Positions 21,333-32,637 of a stretch of DNA of 64,000 bases are shown here, in pieces; position 1 is the first letter of the stretch, and the number at the start of each line of letters is the position of its first letter. The translations under genes were made by a program, and so were the position numbers. Source of the DNA: Pleodorina starrii (Eukaryota > Chlorophyta > Chlorophyceae > Chlamydomonadales > Volvocaceae); NCBI GenBank assembly GCA_030267565.1, contig BRXU01000051.1, forward strand, positions 1 through 64,000. The letters are read 5' to 3'. Below the pieces are notes generated by a model. It was not told where the DNA came from, searched no databases, and saw only the letters and a program-made list of their open reading frames with translations.

Positions 21333-24300
21333 ATGGGCCCGGACCAGGAGCAGCCTCAGGCCAAACGCGTGCGCCTCTCTGACGCCCCGCAGCAACCTCA
21401 AGGTGCAGCCATCGGCTGCGCCCAGGCTGCACCATCCGCGGCTGTGCCCTCAAGCACGACCGGCGCCACCATTGCCCTCTCTCCCGCAGCCGCAGCCGCT
21501 GCCCAGCACGCCGCCAAGCCGTCGGCCTGCCTCGTTACCGCCTCCTCCAGCGCTGCCGCCGCGGCCCCCGCGGCTGCGCCTCGCGCGCCCTCCTCCTCCG
21601 CTGCTGCTGCTGCTGCCACAAAGCCCGCGGCCTTCATCGTCGACGCCCATCAGGCTGTCCAATTCCGCGCGGTCTCCTCGCCGGATGCCGAGGGAATCGC
21701 GGCTGAGGTCGCTGCCGGCGGAAAGCCCGTGAGTGTGGAATACCTGCACCAGCATTTTGGCGACTCGGAGCAGATCCGCGGCTTCAGCGGCCTCAAGATC
21801 ACGATCTGGGTCCATGTACGGACGTACCACGTGTGGGTGGACATCTCCTTCGAGGTCAAGCGGCCCGGTGCTGACAAGCTGGGACCCATCTTTGAGGGCG
21901 CCTTCCCCGCGGGGTACTGCCGGAGCCAGGTGCGTGTGCGTGCGTGCGTGTGTGTGTAGGGGGGAAAAGGGGGTGAGTGAGCTGTGGGAATGGGCTCACG
22001 GCACTGTGAGACCGGGCGGGTAGACTTGTGTGTGTATGTGTGTTCGTGTGTGTATGTGTGTATGTGTATGTGAGAGCGCGGCGGTCGCCTTGTCGCCACC
22101 TGGCTGGACCCACCTCCTCCCCCGGACCTCCTCCACCCGACAGGCTGGAAGCTGGGACAAGAACGTCCCACAGACACCGTTACACTCATCGCTGCGCCGC
22201 CGTGCCGTGTCGTGTCCTTCTGCGGTACCTTTCACCCCCACCTTCACCCTCACCCTCACCCCCACCTTCACCCTCACCCTCACCCCCACCTTCACCCTCA
22301 CCCTCACCCCCACCTTCACCCTCACCCTCACCCCCACCTTCACCCTCACCCCCACCCCCACCCTCACCCTCACCCTCACCCCCACCCCCACCGCCCACCT
22401 TCAGTCTCACCCCCACCGCCCACCTTCAGTCTCACCCCCACCGCCCACCTTCAGTCTCACCCCCACCGCCCACCCGCTGCGTTACGCCAGGAGGAGTTCG
22501 TCACCGTCGCGGCGGCCGCTGCGGCGTCCATGCCCGACCTGCTGGCCCTGGGCGACTGCGTCGGCACGGTGCAGCTGCCGCCCACGGCGTACGGCATTAC
22601 GGCAGCGGCGGCGGCGCCTGCGGGCTCCGCTGCAGCAGAGGGCCCGGTGGAGGTATCTGTACGGCGATTCCAGATTAGTACGGCGCCGCCGGAGGTCAAG
22701 GTGAGTGGGCGCACACTCACCGGCTCCTCCCCCTTTGGCGCCACTTGGGGGGATGGACTCTGTCCTCCTTCCTTCTGTCAGCCAGGCAGCCAGGGCCTGT
22801 CTGAACGTGTTTCCTTCCCCTTCTCCCCCCAGATCCAACCAGATCCAACCAGATCCGACCAGATCCAATGCATCCTAATCCCTCCCTCCCTCCCTCCCTC
22901 CCTCCCTCCCTCCCCCCCTCCCCCCCTTTCCCTCCCCCCCCAAAGGCCCTGCACACCCGGATGGAGCCCCTGCTGCTGTTCACCATTGACGGGGCGCAGT
23001 TCATCGAGACGGACGACCTCCAGTGGGAACTGATGCTGCCGGTGGCGAGGGCGAGGGATGGAGGATGCGTGGTGGTGGGTGTGGAAACGAACCGAACGGG
23101 GGGTAGGGGTGCGCGGTGGGCGGTGGTGGGGGGTGGGATGGGGGGTGGCGTTGTGTGTGCATGTGTGTGCATATGTGTGTGTGTGTGTCCCGGGGGTTGG
23201 AGGAGGGTCTTGGGTGAGAGGGGGTGCTCACGGGCGGTCGGGCGGGAGCGCCCAGGCGGACCCCCTCCCCTTCACTCCCCACTCCCCCCCGGAGGTGAGC
23301 GAAAGCCCTGTGTACCATTTTGTGTCACCAGACTTTGCGGTCTCCGGAGGGGGGGAGGGGGTTTGGTGGTTCCATCTCCGGCAGAGGGGCAGCACGTCCA
23401 CTGGTCCGGTCCATTTGAGCGACTCGGGAGAGAGCAACCCGGGGCGTCGTTGGCGGCGTCGTGACGTTCTTTTTTGGAGCTTCGACCTGCTCCCTCCCTC
23501 CCCTCCCCTCCCTCCCTCCCCCTCGCTGGTGTGTAGATGGGTCTCACCACTCTGTTCAACTTCTTCGCCTACCCCGCCTCGTGCCGCCTGAGGGTCAGCC
23601 AGGTGCTGGTGCTCAGCCCCTGGCAGGTGGGGGCTGACGGAGGGAGGGAGGGAGGGAGGAGGAAGGGTGAGGGCGAGGAAGGGAGGGGGAGTCGTGCATG
23701 GATAGATGGAAGGATGGAAAGAGGAGCGAAGAAACGACCCCTGGTTGGGGTGGGTTGAATTGGGGTGGGTTGAATTGGGGTGGGTTGGACCGGTCGGTCG
23801 AGTGGGTACAAGGGGTGCCTCACGTGAACCACGACGGCGAATGGGCAGCTGAGCCACGGGGGGGGGGGCACGGGGCCGCATCACATCTGGGCCGCTCTCC
23901 GGAAGGGGGGTCAGTCCGGGGGCAGATTTCTTTCGCCACGAACCCCCTACTTATTCTCAATGCCCCCACCGCCCCCCACCGCCCCGTCTGGGTCCCCCCG
24001 CGGCGGCGTGACCCCACTGCCGTGCTGTACAGGGTCTCGGCCTGGGTAAGGCCCTCCTGAAGCTGTCGTACGATTTGGCAAGATCCCGCTGCTGCGCCGA
24101 TCTCACGGTGAGAGCGGAACCCCCCGTTGGGGTGGGGTGGGGTGGGGTGAGGGGCGGGACAGTGGTTTCCTCCTTGGACTGCCTACTCCATTTCTCTTTC
24201 CGTAATCCCCCCATCGGTCACTGTTGTTCTACCCGCCGCCCCATCACTGCATTTCTTTCTCTGCCAACACTGATTCTCGGCCGCATCGCACCCCGCTCCC

Positions 24301-27300
24301 CCCCAACCCTATGCCCCAAATCTCAACCCAAACCGCACCCACCCACCCACCCACCCGCCCACCCACCCACCCGCGCCCCATCTCCCTCCCCCCCCCCACA
24401 CACACAGGTGGAGGACCCCACCCCCAACCTTCAGCGTGTTCGTGAAAAGCTCGAGGTGGAGATGCTGCGAGGGCTGGACTGGGTCACACAGCAGGCACGG
24501 AAGGTAGGGGTGTGTGTGTTTGTATGTGTTGTGTGTGTGCTGTGTCCGTGTGTGTGCTGTGTGTGCTGCGAGATGTCTCCTGTGCCCTGCTGGTGCCTCG
24601 TCCCCTAGGGGCCCCCCGCACCCCCGGTGCCTACTAACGTTACCATTGCTGCTGCAATAACGGTTTAAACGGTATCGTTGCCGCGTAAACAACTGTTGCC
24701 CCAAGGTATGAGCTTTTCTCCTTTTTCAGCACTTGATGAGGCAGCGTGCGCATTGCTGAGGGGGTTCTCGGTCGCTCACGTCCCCGCCACCCGCCATCCG
24801 CCACCCGCCATCCGCCACCCGCATCTTCTTCTTACCACCCGCCTGTGGACTGTCTTTCTCTAACCCCAACCTCTCTCGCCTTTCCGCTCCCCTTTGCCCC
24901 CTCCCTCTCCCCTCCCTCTCCCCTCCATCTCCCCCTCCCTCTCCCCTCCCTCTCCCCTCCCTCTCCCCTCCCTCTCCCCTCCCTCTCCCCTCCCTCTCCC
25001 CTCCCTCTCCCCTCCCTCTCCCCTCCCTCTCCCCTCCCTCTCCCCTCCCTCTCCCCTCCCTCTCCTCCCCTCCCTCTCCCCTCCCTCTCCCCTCCCTCTC
25101 CCCCTCCCTCTCCCCTCCCTCTCCTCCCCTCCCTCTCCCCTCCATCTCCCCCTCCCTCTCCACTCCATCTCCCCTCCATCTCCCCTCCCTCTCCCCTCCC
25201 TCTCCCCTCCCTCTCCCCTCCCTCTCCCCTCCCTCTCCCCTCCCTCTCCCCTCCCTCTCCCCCTCCCTCTCCCCTCCCTCTCCTCCCCTCCCTCTCCCCT
25301 CCCTCTCCTCCCCTCCATCTCCCCTCCCTCTCCCCTCCCTCTCCCCCTCCCTCTCCCCTCCCTCTCCCCTCCCTCTCCCCTCCCTCTCCTCCCCTCCCTC
25401 TCCCCTCCATCTCCTCCCCTCCACCTCCCCTCCCTCTCCTCCCCTCCCTCTCCTCCCCTCCCTCTCCCCTCCCTCTCCCCTCCCTCTCCCCTCCATCTCC
25501 TCCCCTCCCTCTCCCTCTCCCCTCCATCTCCTCCCCTCCCTCTCCCCTCCCTCTCCCCTCCATCTCCTCCCCTCCCTCTCCCCTCCATCTCCCCTCCCTC
25601 TCCCCTCCCTCTCCCCTCCCTCTCCCCCTCCCTCTCCCCTCCCTCTCCTCCCCTCCCTCTCCCCTCCATCTCCCCTCCCTCTCCCCACCACCTCCCCTCC
25701 CTCTCCCCCTCCCTCTCCCCTCCCTCTCCTCCCCTCCCTCTCCCCTCCATCTCCCCTCCCTCTCCCCTCCACCTCCCCTCCCTCTCCCCCTCCCTCTCCC
25801 CTCCCTCTCCTCCCCTCCCTCTCCCCTCCATCTCCCCTCCATCCCCCCTCCATCTCCCCCCCTTCTCAGTGTCTGGATGCGGCTGCCCGCGGAGAGCTCC
25901 GGTGGCCCCACTGGGAGCCGCTGCGGGAGGGAGGGGCAGCTGGAGCTGCGGGGGGCCCGGACCAGGACCAGGGCCAGGGAGGAAAGGAGACGACGCAGCA
26001 GCAGCAGCAGCAGCAGCAGCAGGACCGGGAGGGGCAGCAGGCGGTGGCGGCGGCGGCAGCAGCAGAGGATGTCCATGTCCCGGGTCAGGATCAGGGTCAG
26101 GGTCAGCAGGCACCGACTGGTCACCCGCTGTTGGCCGCACACGCCTTCTTTGCGGCGCTGGGCGCAGTGCCGCCGCCGCACCTGGCCCTGCCCCCGAGTG
26201 TGGAGACGGAAGCGACCCAGGCGGCGGAGGCGAGGTGGCGGCAGCGCCTGGAGAAGGCGGAGGACGCAGCCACAGCCGCTGCCGCCGTGACGGAGGCGCC
26301 CGAGTCCTCGGCGGAGGCGCCATCGGTGGCGGCGGCGCCTGGCCCCAGCGGCGCTGCTGTTACCGTCGCCGGCGGCGGCAGCGGTAGCGGTAGCGGGAGT
26401 GAAGAGAGTGGTGGAGGTGGCGGAGGTGGCGGTGCTCTGGCCCCCAGCTCTTCGTTCGTGTCGGCGATTTCTCGTGAGCTCAAGATACACAAGGGGCAGG
26501 TGGGTGCTGCGGGGTTGTTTGAGGGGTTTGATTGAGGTGGGAAAAGGGAGGGAGAGGGTCCGAGGTGGGAGTGCGTGTGTGTGTGCGTGGTTGTGGGTGT
26601 GGGTATGTTGCGGAGTGTGGGGCCCCAGGTGGGTGCTCAGAGTCGGCGGAGAGGTGGAGCGGTGCCTGGAAGCCCTTTCTTCCCCCCTCCCCCCCCCAAC
26701 TCGCACTCGCCTCACCTTTCACGGGCTCCGGCCTATACGTGGATAACCCCACGAGGCAACCAGGACCAACAAACCAGTGCACACGCAGCCCTCCTCCCTA
26801 GGTTCACGGGCTCTGCCCTATCCGTGGGTAAGACCTCCTCCCTCCCCTCCCTCCCTCCCTCCCTCTCTCCCCTGCCCTCCCTCCCTCCCCTCCCTGCCTC
26901 TCTCTCTCCCTCCCTCCCCTCCCTCCCCGGTTCACTGGCTCTACCCTAGCCGTGGGTAAGACCCCCTCCCCCCCTCCCTCCCTCCCCCCCTCCGCCTCCC
27001 TCCCTCCCTCCCGCCGCCTGACGGTCCCCCCCCCGGCCGCAGATCCGCATCGTGTGGGAGGCTCTGTTGTGGTGCGAGGCGGGGGCGGGGGCCCTCAGTC
27101 GGCCCGCGGTGAGGGAGGCGCTGGAACAGCTCATCAGCACACGCCTGGAGGTGGGGAGGTGGGGGGGGGGTGGGGGTTTATTCACGTATAGGCCGGAGCC
27201 TGCAAACGAAGGGGGGAGGGGTAGGCCAGCAGAATGCACGCGGGGGGGGGGGGGGACACGTGGCTGGCTGTGTTGCCGGAAGGTTGTTTTGCACCGCCTC

Positions 27301-28285
27301 AGCCGCCTCAGCCGCCGCCGCCGCCGCGGATTCCCCCGTTTCCCTTACCTCTCCTCCCTCCCTCTCTCCCCAGCCCCTGCCCTTGATCTTCATCACCCAT
27401 CCCATCCCCCCCTCTGTCCTCAACCAACGGCCCCCCCCCTGTCCCCTCTGTCCCCCCTGCCCCCGTCTGTTCGCAGAGCCAGCACTTCTCCTCGGTGGGT
27501 CGCCTGGCTGCCTCCAAGCGCCTGGTGGAGACCAACCGGACCACACAGGCGACCGCCCCCGGCGCCGACGAGGCGGAGAAGGATGTGGACTTTTTCATGT
27601 ACAGACCCGCGGGTCGGCAGGGCCAGGGCCAGGGCCAGGCCGGGGGCGGCGCCGCGGCTGCGGCTGCGGCGGCTGCGGGCGAGAGTGGCGGCGCCGACGA
27701 GGCCGCGGTCGCCACCGGTCGGCTGAACTTGACCCAGGTGGGAGTGACCCGTGGGTCGATCGGGGGGTGGGTCGGCCTGGCCTACCCTACCCTCACCTGC
27801 CCTCACCTCGCAACGTCGCAAGGCAGCCTCTCCTGCCCCCGGGCCTCCGTCTGCAGTTGTATCTGTACTACCCCCTGCCCCCGCCGTTTCCCTTCAACCC
27901 CACTCCCCCACTCCCTTCCGTGACCGCCTTCGTCTTCACATCCCGTCAGACAGTCAGCTCAGTTCATATCTGGACTGCTTGTCCTAAATTCACCCCCAAC
28001 CCCCCGCGGTTTCGTCTTTATCCACCCCCCTCCACGTGGATTACCCCCCCACCACCCAACCCCCCTACGCACAATCAGGGTTACTTTCGCATTGCACTCC
28101 CACCTCCTCCCACCTCCCACACACACACATACACGCACCCTCTCCCCCCCCCCGGGCAGGTGAGCGCCGACGACAAGGCCCGGCGCATGAGCGAGCTGCT
28201 GTCTGAGCGGCGGCAGCAACTCGAGTCGCTCGCGGCGGCGTTCAACGCGGCTCACCGGCGGCGGCAGCTGGCGGCGCGCTGCTAG
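21333..28285 (+). CDS. HAT1: HAT1, type B histone acetyltransferase catalytic subunit
   Basis: Ten exons: 21333-21929, 22491-22700, 22946-about 23074, 23537-23626, 24033-24107, 24408-24503, 25870-26499, 27043-27150, 27477-27737, 28160-28285 (stop TAG); about 770 residues. The start has a perfect GCCACCATGG context. Seen: a KRVRL basic patch; the HAT1 N-domain ([20 protein letters not shown], a HAT1 hallmark); the GNAT core ([24 protein letters not shown], then GLGLGKALL, the acetyl-CoA pyrophosphate loop split by an intron after WQ); [12 protein letters not shown]; and the helical C-domain ([19 protein letters not shown]). By family knowledge it acetylates Lys of new histone H4 with an RbAp-type partner. 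It is longer than the usual 400-500 residues because of an Ala/Gln/Gly-rich N-terminus and a low-complexity insert in exon 7. The 3' end of exon 3 is uncertain: the frame stays open past [10 protein letters not shown], and a short link to MGLTTLF may be missed. All other junctions are in phase. Confidence 0.9.
22232..22480. repeat. (CCCTCACCCCCACCTTCA)n minisatellite in HAT1 intron 1
   Basis: Tandem C-rich units, followed by four copies of a CCCACCTTCAGTCTCACCC unit, just before the acceptor at 22490. Confidence 0.92.
24893..25862. repeat. CTCCCCTCC minisatellite of about 970 bp in HAT1 intron 6
   Basis: Roughly one hundred CCCTCTCCC/CTCCCCTCC units with minor variants (ATCTCC, CCACCTCC) fill the intron between 24503 and 25870. 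One strand is almost pure pyrimidine. This creates long but meaningless open frames on both strands. Confidence 0.97.
26716..26755 (-). repeat. Dispersed element, family B
   Basis: Contains CACGGGCTCCGGCCTATACG then TGGATAACCCC. Diverged direct copies follow at 26801-26842 and 26929-26962 in the same HAT1 intron. Opposite-strand copies occur elsewhere (for example 57293-57350). Confidence 0.75.
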
Positions 28286-31200
28286 GACATCAGCACCTCA
28301 GCACATGACCCCTTCACCCCTACATCACTACATCGGGGGCAACTGCTGTGCCCTCCTCCTTCGAGAGAGAGAGAGAGCGCGCCGATTCGTTCGTTGGTTC
28401 GTTCATCGTTCGTTTGCTCTCCAGGAAGGGCTCCAGCCTGCTGCTGCACAGGCGCAGACAGCTGCATGGGTCTGTCAGTCGGTATGTGTGCCCACAAGGG
28501 CTGCAAGCCGGTCAGCTGGTCAGCTGGTCCGCCCTCCTCCTTCTCCCGGGGCATCGTCGGCCCTCCCTCCCTCCCTGGACGGACTGATGGATGGACGGAC
28601 GGACGGACGGAAACGGGGCAGGGACGGGAGGGGAGCGCCCTTTGGTTGCCGCCCGGGGAGCGGGAAAAGGGGGAAGAGGGAAGAGGGGGGGCGGGGGACA
28701 GGCGGGCGGGCGGGCCGCAGCGAAGGAACTCAGGACGGTGGGAGGGGAGGGGAGGGGAGGGGAGGGGAGGGGAGGGGGGAGATGTGCGGTGCTGCGTACT
28801 GCGTTGCGTGGACGGGGTTGAGGGCGGTGGCGCCACTCTGGGGCTGTGGGTGAGGGCGCGGCGACGGAGGTGGTGGGAGGGGAAGACGCGGCTACGTGTG
28901 GCTCGTGGCGAGGTGGGGGAGGGGGGGAGGTGAACCAGGTGGTGGAAGGTGGCAGAAGGTGGTAGTGGTGGGGGAGGGGGGGGGGGTAAATGACGGCAGA
29001 GGTTGCCGCAGCGATGGGACGGTGCAGTGCAGTGCAGTGTGCAGCACGATCAAAATTACGATGACGACCTCGTCACTGCCTGCCAGCTCATTGCCATGTC
29101 CCAGCTGGGCCCAGAGCTTCCAGCGGGTCAGCGGGGGGGTCTGGAGTGCAATGATGGGTCGTTGGGTCGGGGCAGGGGAGGGCAGGGCAAGAAGGGGCAG
29201 GGAAAGTCCAGGGTCCACACGGGTGTTGGGAGGCGGACCAGCTGCTACAGTAAAACCTGGGACGGGCCGGTACGGTAGGCCAGCGGCAGGAGAAACAGCG
29301 GCGACCTTTGATGTTCGATCGACACTTAGGATTGCCGTATATTGTGATGACAAACAAGCCTAACATATGCCTTGTTAGGCTTGTCATCGCACTATGACGA
29401 CAAATAAGCTCAAGAAGGCACATGTTATACGTTAACGTCATGTTTCGCTCAATTACGGAGGCGTTTTCCGCTTGCCGTGATTAGTCGTCCATATCGATCA
29501 TACAGGTGGATTGCCTTTCCTTACGACCGCGAATTCGCCGAGATGATTGCGAGCGCGTATCGTGAAGAACGACGCCTGGGGGCTCAACTGCTTTCCTCCC
29601 ACGAACTAAAAAAGGGTTATCACACGTCCCAAACGGCGCAAAAGCACTTGTCTCATACGACACACACAAGCAGCCACACGCCCTCACCAGCCCTCACTCC
29701 CGCCGTTTCGGGCCGTTTTGTCACCGGAGAACCTTCAAACCCCTTACCGGTATGATGCCGCATCAATTCACAACTGTGGCGTGTCGTACCGAACACCAGT
29801 CCAGGTGCTACACCCGTACATGCGTAAGGCTGGCCCCCTAGCGGCTAGAACTGCATCAGCAGTACAGCCGTAAACATGCACGCAGCCGGCGACGTCCGTA
29901 AGCATTACGTTACGCGGCGTCCCGCGAGCGAGGGGATCAATCTTCCCAGCCAGTGCGCACCACCGCACATCGCTCGCCGTATGCAGATGCACATGCGGGT
30001 TGTCGCAATGCCCTCGCCGCGCCAACCCAAGCCACGGGACTCGAGTCGCCCACTGAGTCGCGCCACACTGCCTCTACTGGCGCGTTTCGTTATATTCGTA
30101 CTGTGTTATGCGACACCCCCTCTCACACGCCGACACACAGTCTATCGGCATCTTTGCAGACCTCGAGCACGCCTCACCTCACGTGGACGTGTGGAGGGGC
30201 CCCCCATACACACAAAAAAATACATTAACACACAAAAAAACATCAACACACAAAAAAACATCAACACACATATACACGGTCATCCAGGCGTCCCGTGCCG
30301 CCTCCTTGACACGCCGTCCGTCCCCTTCGATTGGATACGGTGCGTACGGTGCGCGCAACTGGGTATGTACGGCGCATCAAGCGCCAACAAGCTGCCGCCA
30401 TCCGCCCAACACCGTCATATATACTGTACTACGTGTCCGTACATGTAAATGCGTAATCCGTACATCCGCAGCATACGCATCCGCACGGCCTCTTCTTCGG
30501 GGGGGGGGGGGGTATAAAGAAAAAATGACAGCGGAGAAGGAGACGGCGTTAGCGAACGGACCCGGAACCCCCGGGGGGAGATCATCCGATGAGCGATGCC
30601 CGTATGCCCCTGGGCCCAGATCAACATGCACCACATCCCTTTGTTGTTCGTAAATCGCACACATCGCAATGAGCCACATGACGACACATTTGACGACACA
30701 TTTGTGTGTATCGGCATGTGCCGCCCAAGGAGTCCGGGCGGAGACGGGGCGGGGCGGGGGGGCCGCGGGGGGTGGGGTTTGGGGTGCACTGCGTCGTTGG
30801 ATGTGGTTGCAGCAACAACCCGGCCCCCTTCCACCCCCGCACCGACGTCCATTGTCCAAGCAATCCGAAGAGCGGCGGGGGAGAGCGGGGAGCGGAGCGG
30901 AGGGGAGAGACAGAGGCGGCGGCCAGCATGCTCTTCTCCCCTTTGCAGCGCAACACACTTTTCTTGAAGCTGGATTGGATGACACGCAGCACAGCAACCC
31001 ACAGCAACCCACGAAAGTGGGGTGGGTTGCGGAGCGGTGCGCCCCCCCCCCCCAGGAGCGCGCGTCCACGTCCGAAACCTTCAGCGCCGAAACCCCACCC
31101 CACCTGCCTCCCTCATCCCCCCCCCCCGTCTCCCCACATCTCGCTGCCCCACCCCATTTCCTCCTCCCCCCGGCCCAGCCTAGTTCAGCCCAGCCCAGCC

Positions 31201-32637
31201 CTGGCCTCGGCACTCGGAACCCTCCTGCCGCCCCCCTCCTGCCACACCTCACGTGATGCATGCATGATGCATGATCGGGCGTTCCTCCTGTACACCCCCC
31301 CACCGTCCCACCCTCCCGCCCCCCCACACAAACACACACACACACACACACATCCGGGCGTTGCATGCTCTACGGCTTCCACCTCGACAGCTGTGACCCA
31401 GTTCCCCTCATACCGTATGTCGTTCGCCCCGCCCCCGGCCCCCCGGCCGGTGGTGCATTCGCTCAGTATGGTACCGCCACCCGCCTCCCTGCGCCCCTGG
31501 CGATGTGATGAGGTTTGATGAATGCCATCCATCCATCCATCCATCCATCCATCCATCCACGTGCACTCAGTACCCCCTTACTACACTTGAGCATGTAAAC
31601 CTGCGGACGACCTGGGAGCCCCGAAGGAACTGGGCCCTGGGCCCCCCCGTGCATTACCCCCTTCCCCCCCCCCAAAATCACCCTTTTCCCCGCGTGCTCC
31701 CCCTCAGCCCCCGTGCGCTCCCCCATCGGAGGGGTCTCGTGAAGCCCGCTGTAACGAAGCCCGCTGTCCAAGGGTCAACAATCTCTCCAATCTGTACGAC
31801 AGTGCTGCGACGGAGTGCATTCTGTACGACAGTGCTGCGCTGCCGGGGTCACCCGGGGCGGTTCGCGCACCTCCCCATCCCCTTCATCCTCAACCCCCTC
31901 ATCTATACGCCTTTACGTGGATAACCCCCATCTTCTCGCCCTTCCTCCCCCTCCTCCTCGGCATCCGTTTATGATGGAATCTCCCGATCTGGGTCCTCGG
32001 AATGCCACCGCACTTGAAGCAAGTCTAGCAATAATAAAACCAGCTAACCAACAAACCACCAACCACTTTACCAATCTGTACATCCACCATCCCACCTCGT
32101 CCCGCCGGGAAAGCATCAGGAACGTCTGAACGATGCGGTACCTGCCGTAACCGCGGCACGTCTGCTTGGTGGTTGCGGTTTTGGCGCCGCGGCCGGGGAC
32201 CAGGCAGGCAGGCCGGTAATGGAATAAAACAGCCGCAGCGATGCGACAGAGGCCACGCAAGCAGGCGGGCGAGAGGCGGCCAATACGGTGCCCTCGCCAG
32301 GGCCATTGACGGCGCCAGCGCAGGAAGACAGGACAGGCCCAGGCAGGGCGAAACCCCAAGTCCCCCTTCTCCGGGCACAACGCTGCACCCGCCCCTCCCC
32401 TTCACTTCCGCCAGTGCCCCCCCCCCTTCCAACGCAACACTGAGAGGGCGCCCTCTGATCCCGCGCAGCCTTACCCTGCCCCGCTCCGCAGTCCTGCTCC
32501 CGGCCCGTCGCCGACCCCCGGGCCAGCTGTCGCCCTAGACGGCACTGACCCACGGGTCACCCAACGACCCACGGGTCACCCAACGACCAACGGGTCACCC
32601 AACGACCCACGGGTCCTTGGCCGCCCCCTTCCCGCTC
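28286..32637. other. Convergent intergenic region between HAT1 and the glycoside hydrolase; contains repeat copies, no gene recognised
   Basis: Holds (GGGGA)n at 28740-28780, duplicated segment copy 1 (29340-30100), an A-rich (CACAAAAAAACATCAA)n run at 30205-30270, family A at 30505-30580, a family E element at 30786-30823 (minus), a (CATC)n run at 31525-31560, and a 19 bp unit (GACCCACGGGTCACCCAAC) repeated about four times at 32540-32606. No open frame here has a recognisable product. Confidence 0.6.
29340..30100 (+). repeat. Duplicated dispersed segment, copy 1
   Basis: Matches 42511-43162 plus 44447-44515 nearly base for base. It begins with the palindrome at 29354-29384 and contains a 92-codon open frame (29477-29755, GTG start) conserved in copy 2 with few replacements. 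The frame includes FPYDREFAEMIASAYREERR and RLGAQLLSS. The product is not recognised; it may be one exon of a transposon gene. Confidence 0.7.

Noticed and set aside
24726..26715. Open frames of 375-627 codons on both strands over the CTCCCCTCC satellite
   Set aside because: The pure repeat lacks stop codons in every frame. The translations are Ser/Pro/Leu or Arg/Gly/Glu monotony, and HAT1 exons continue in phase across this intron.
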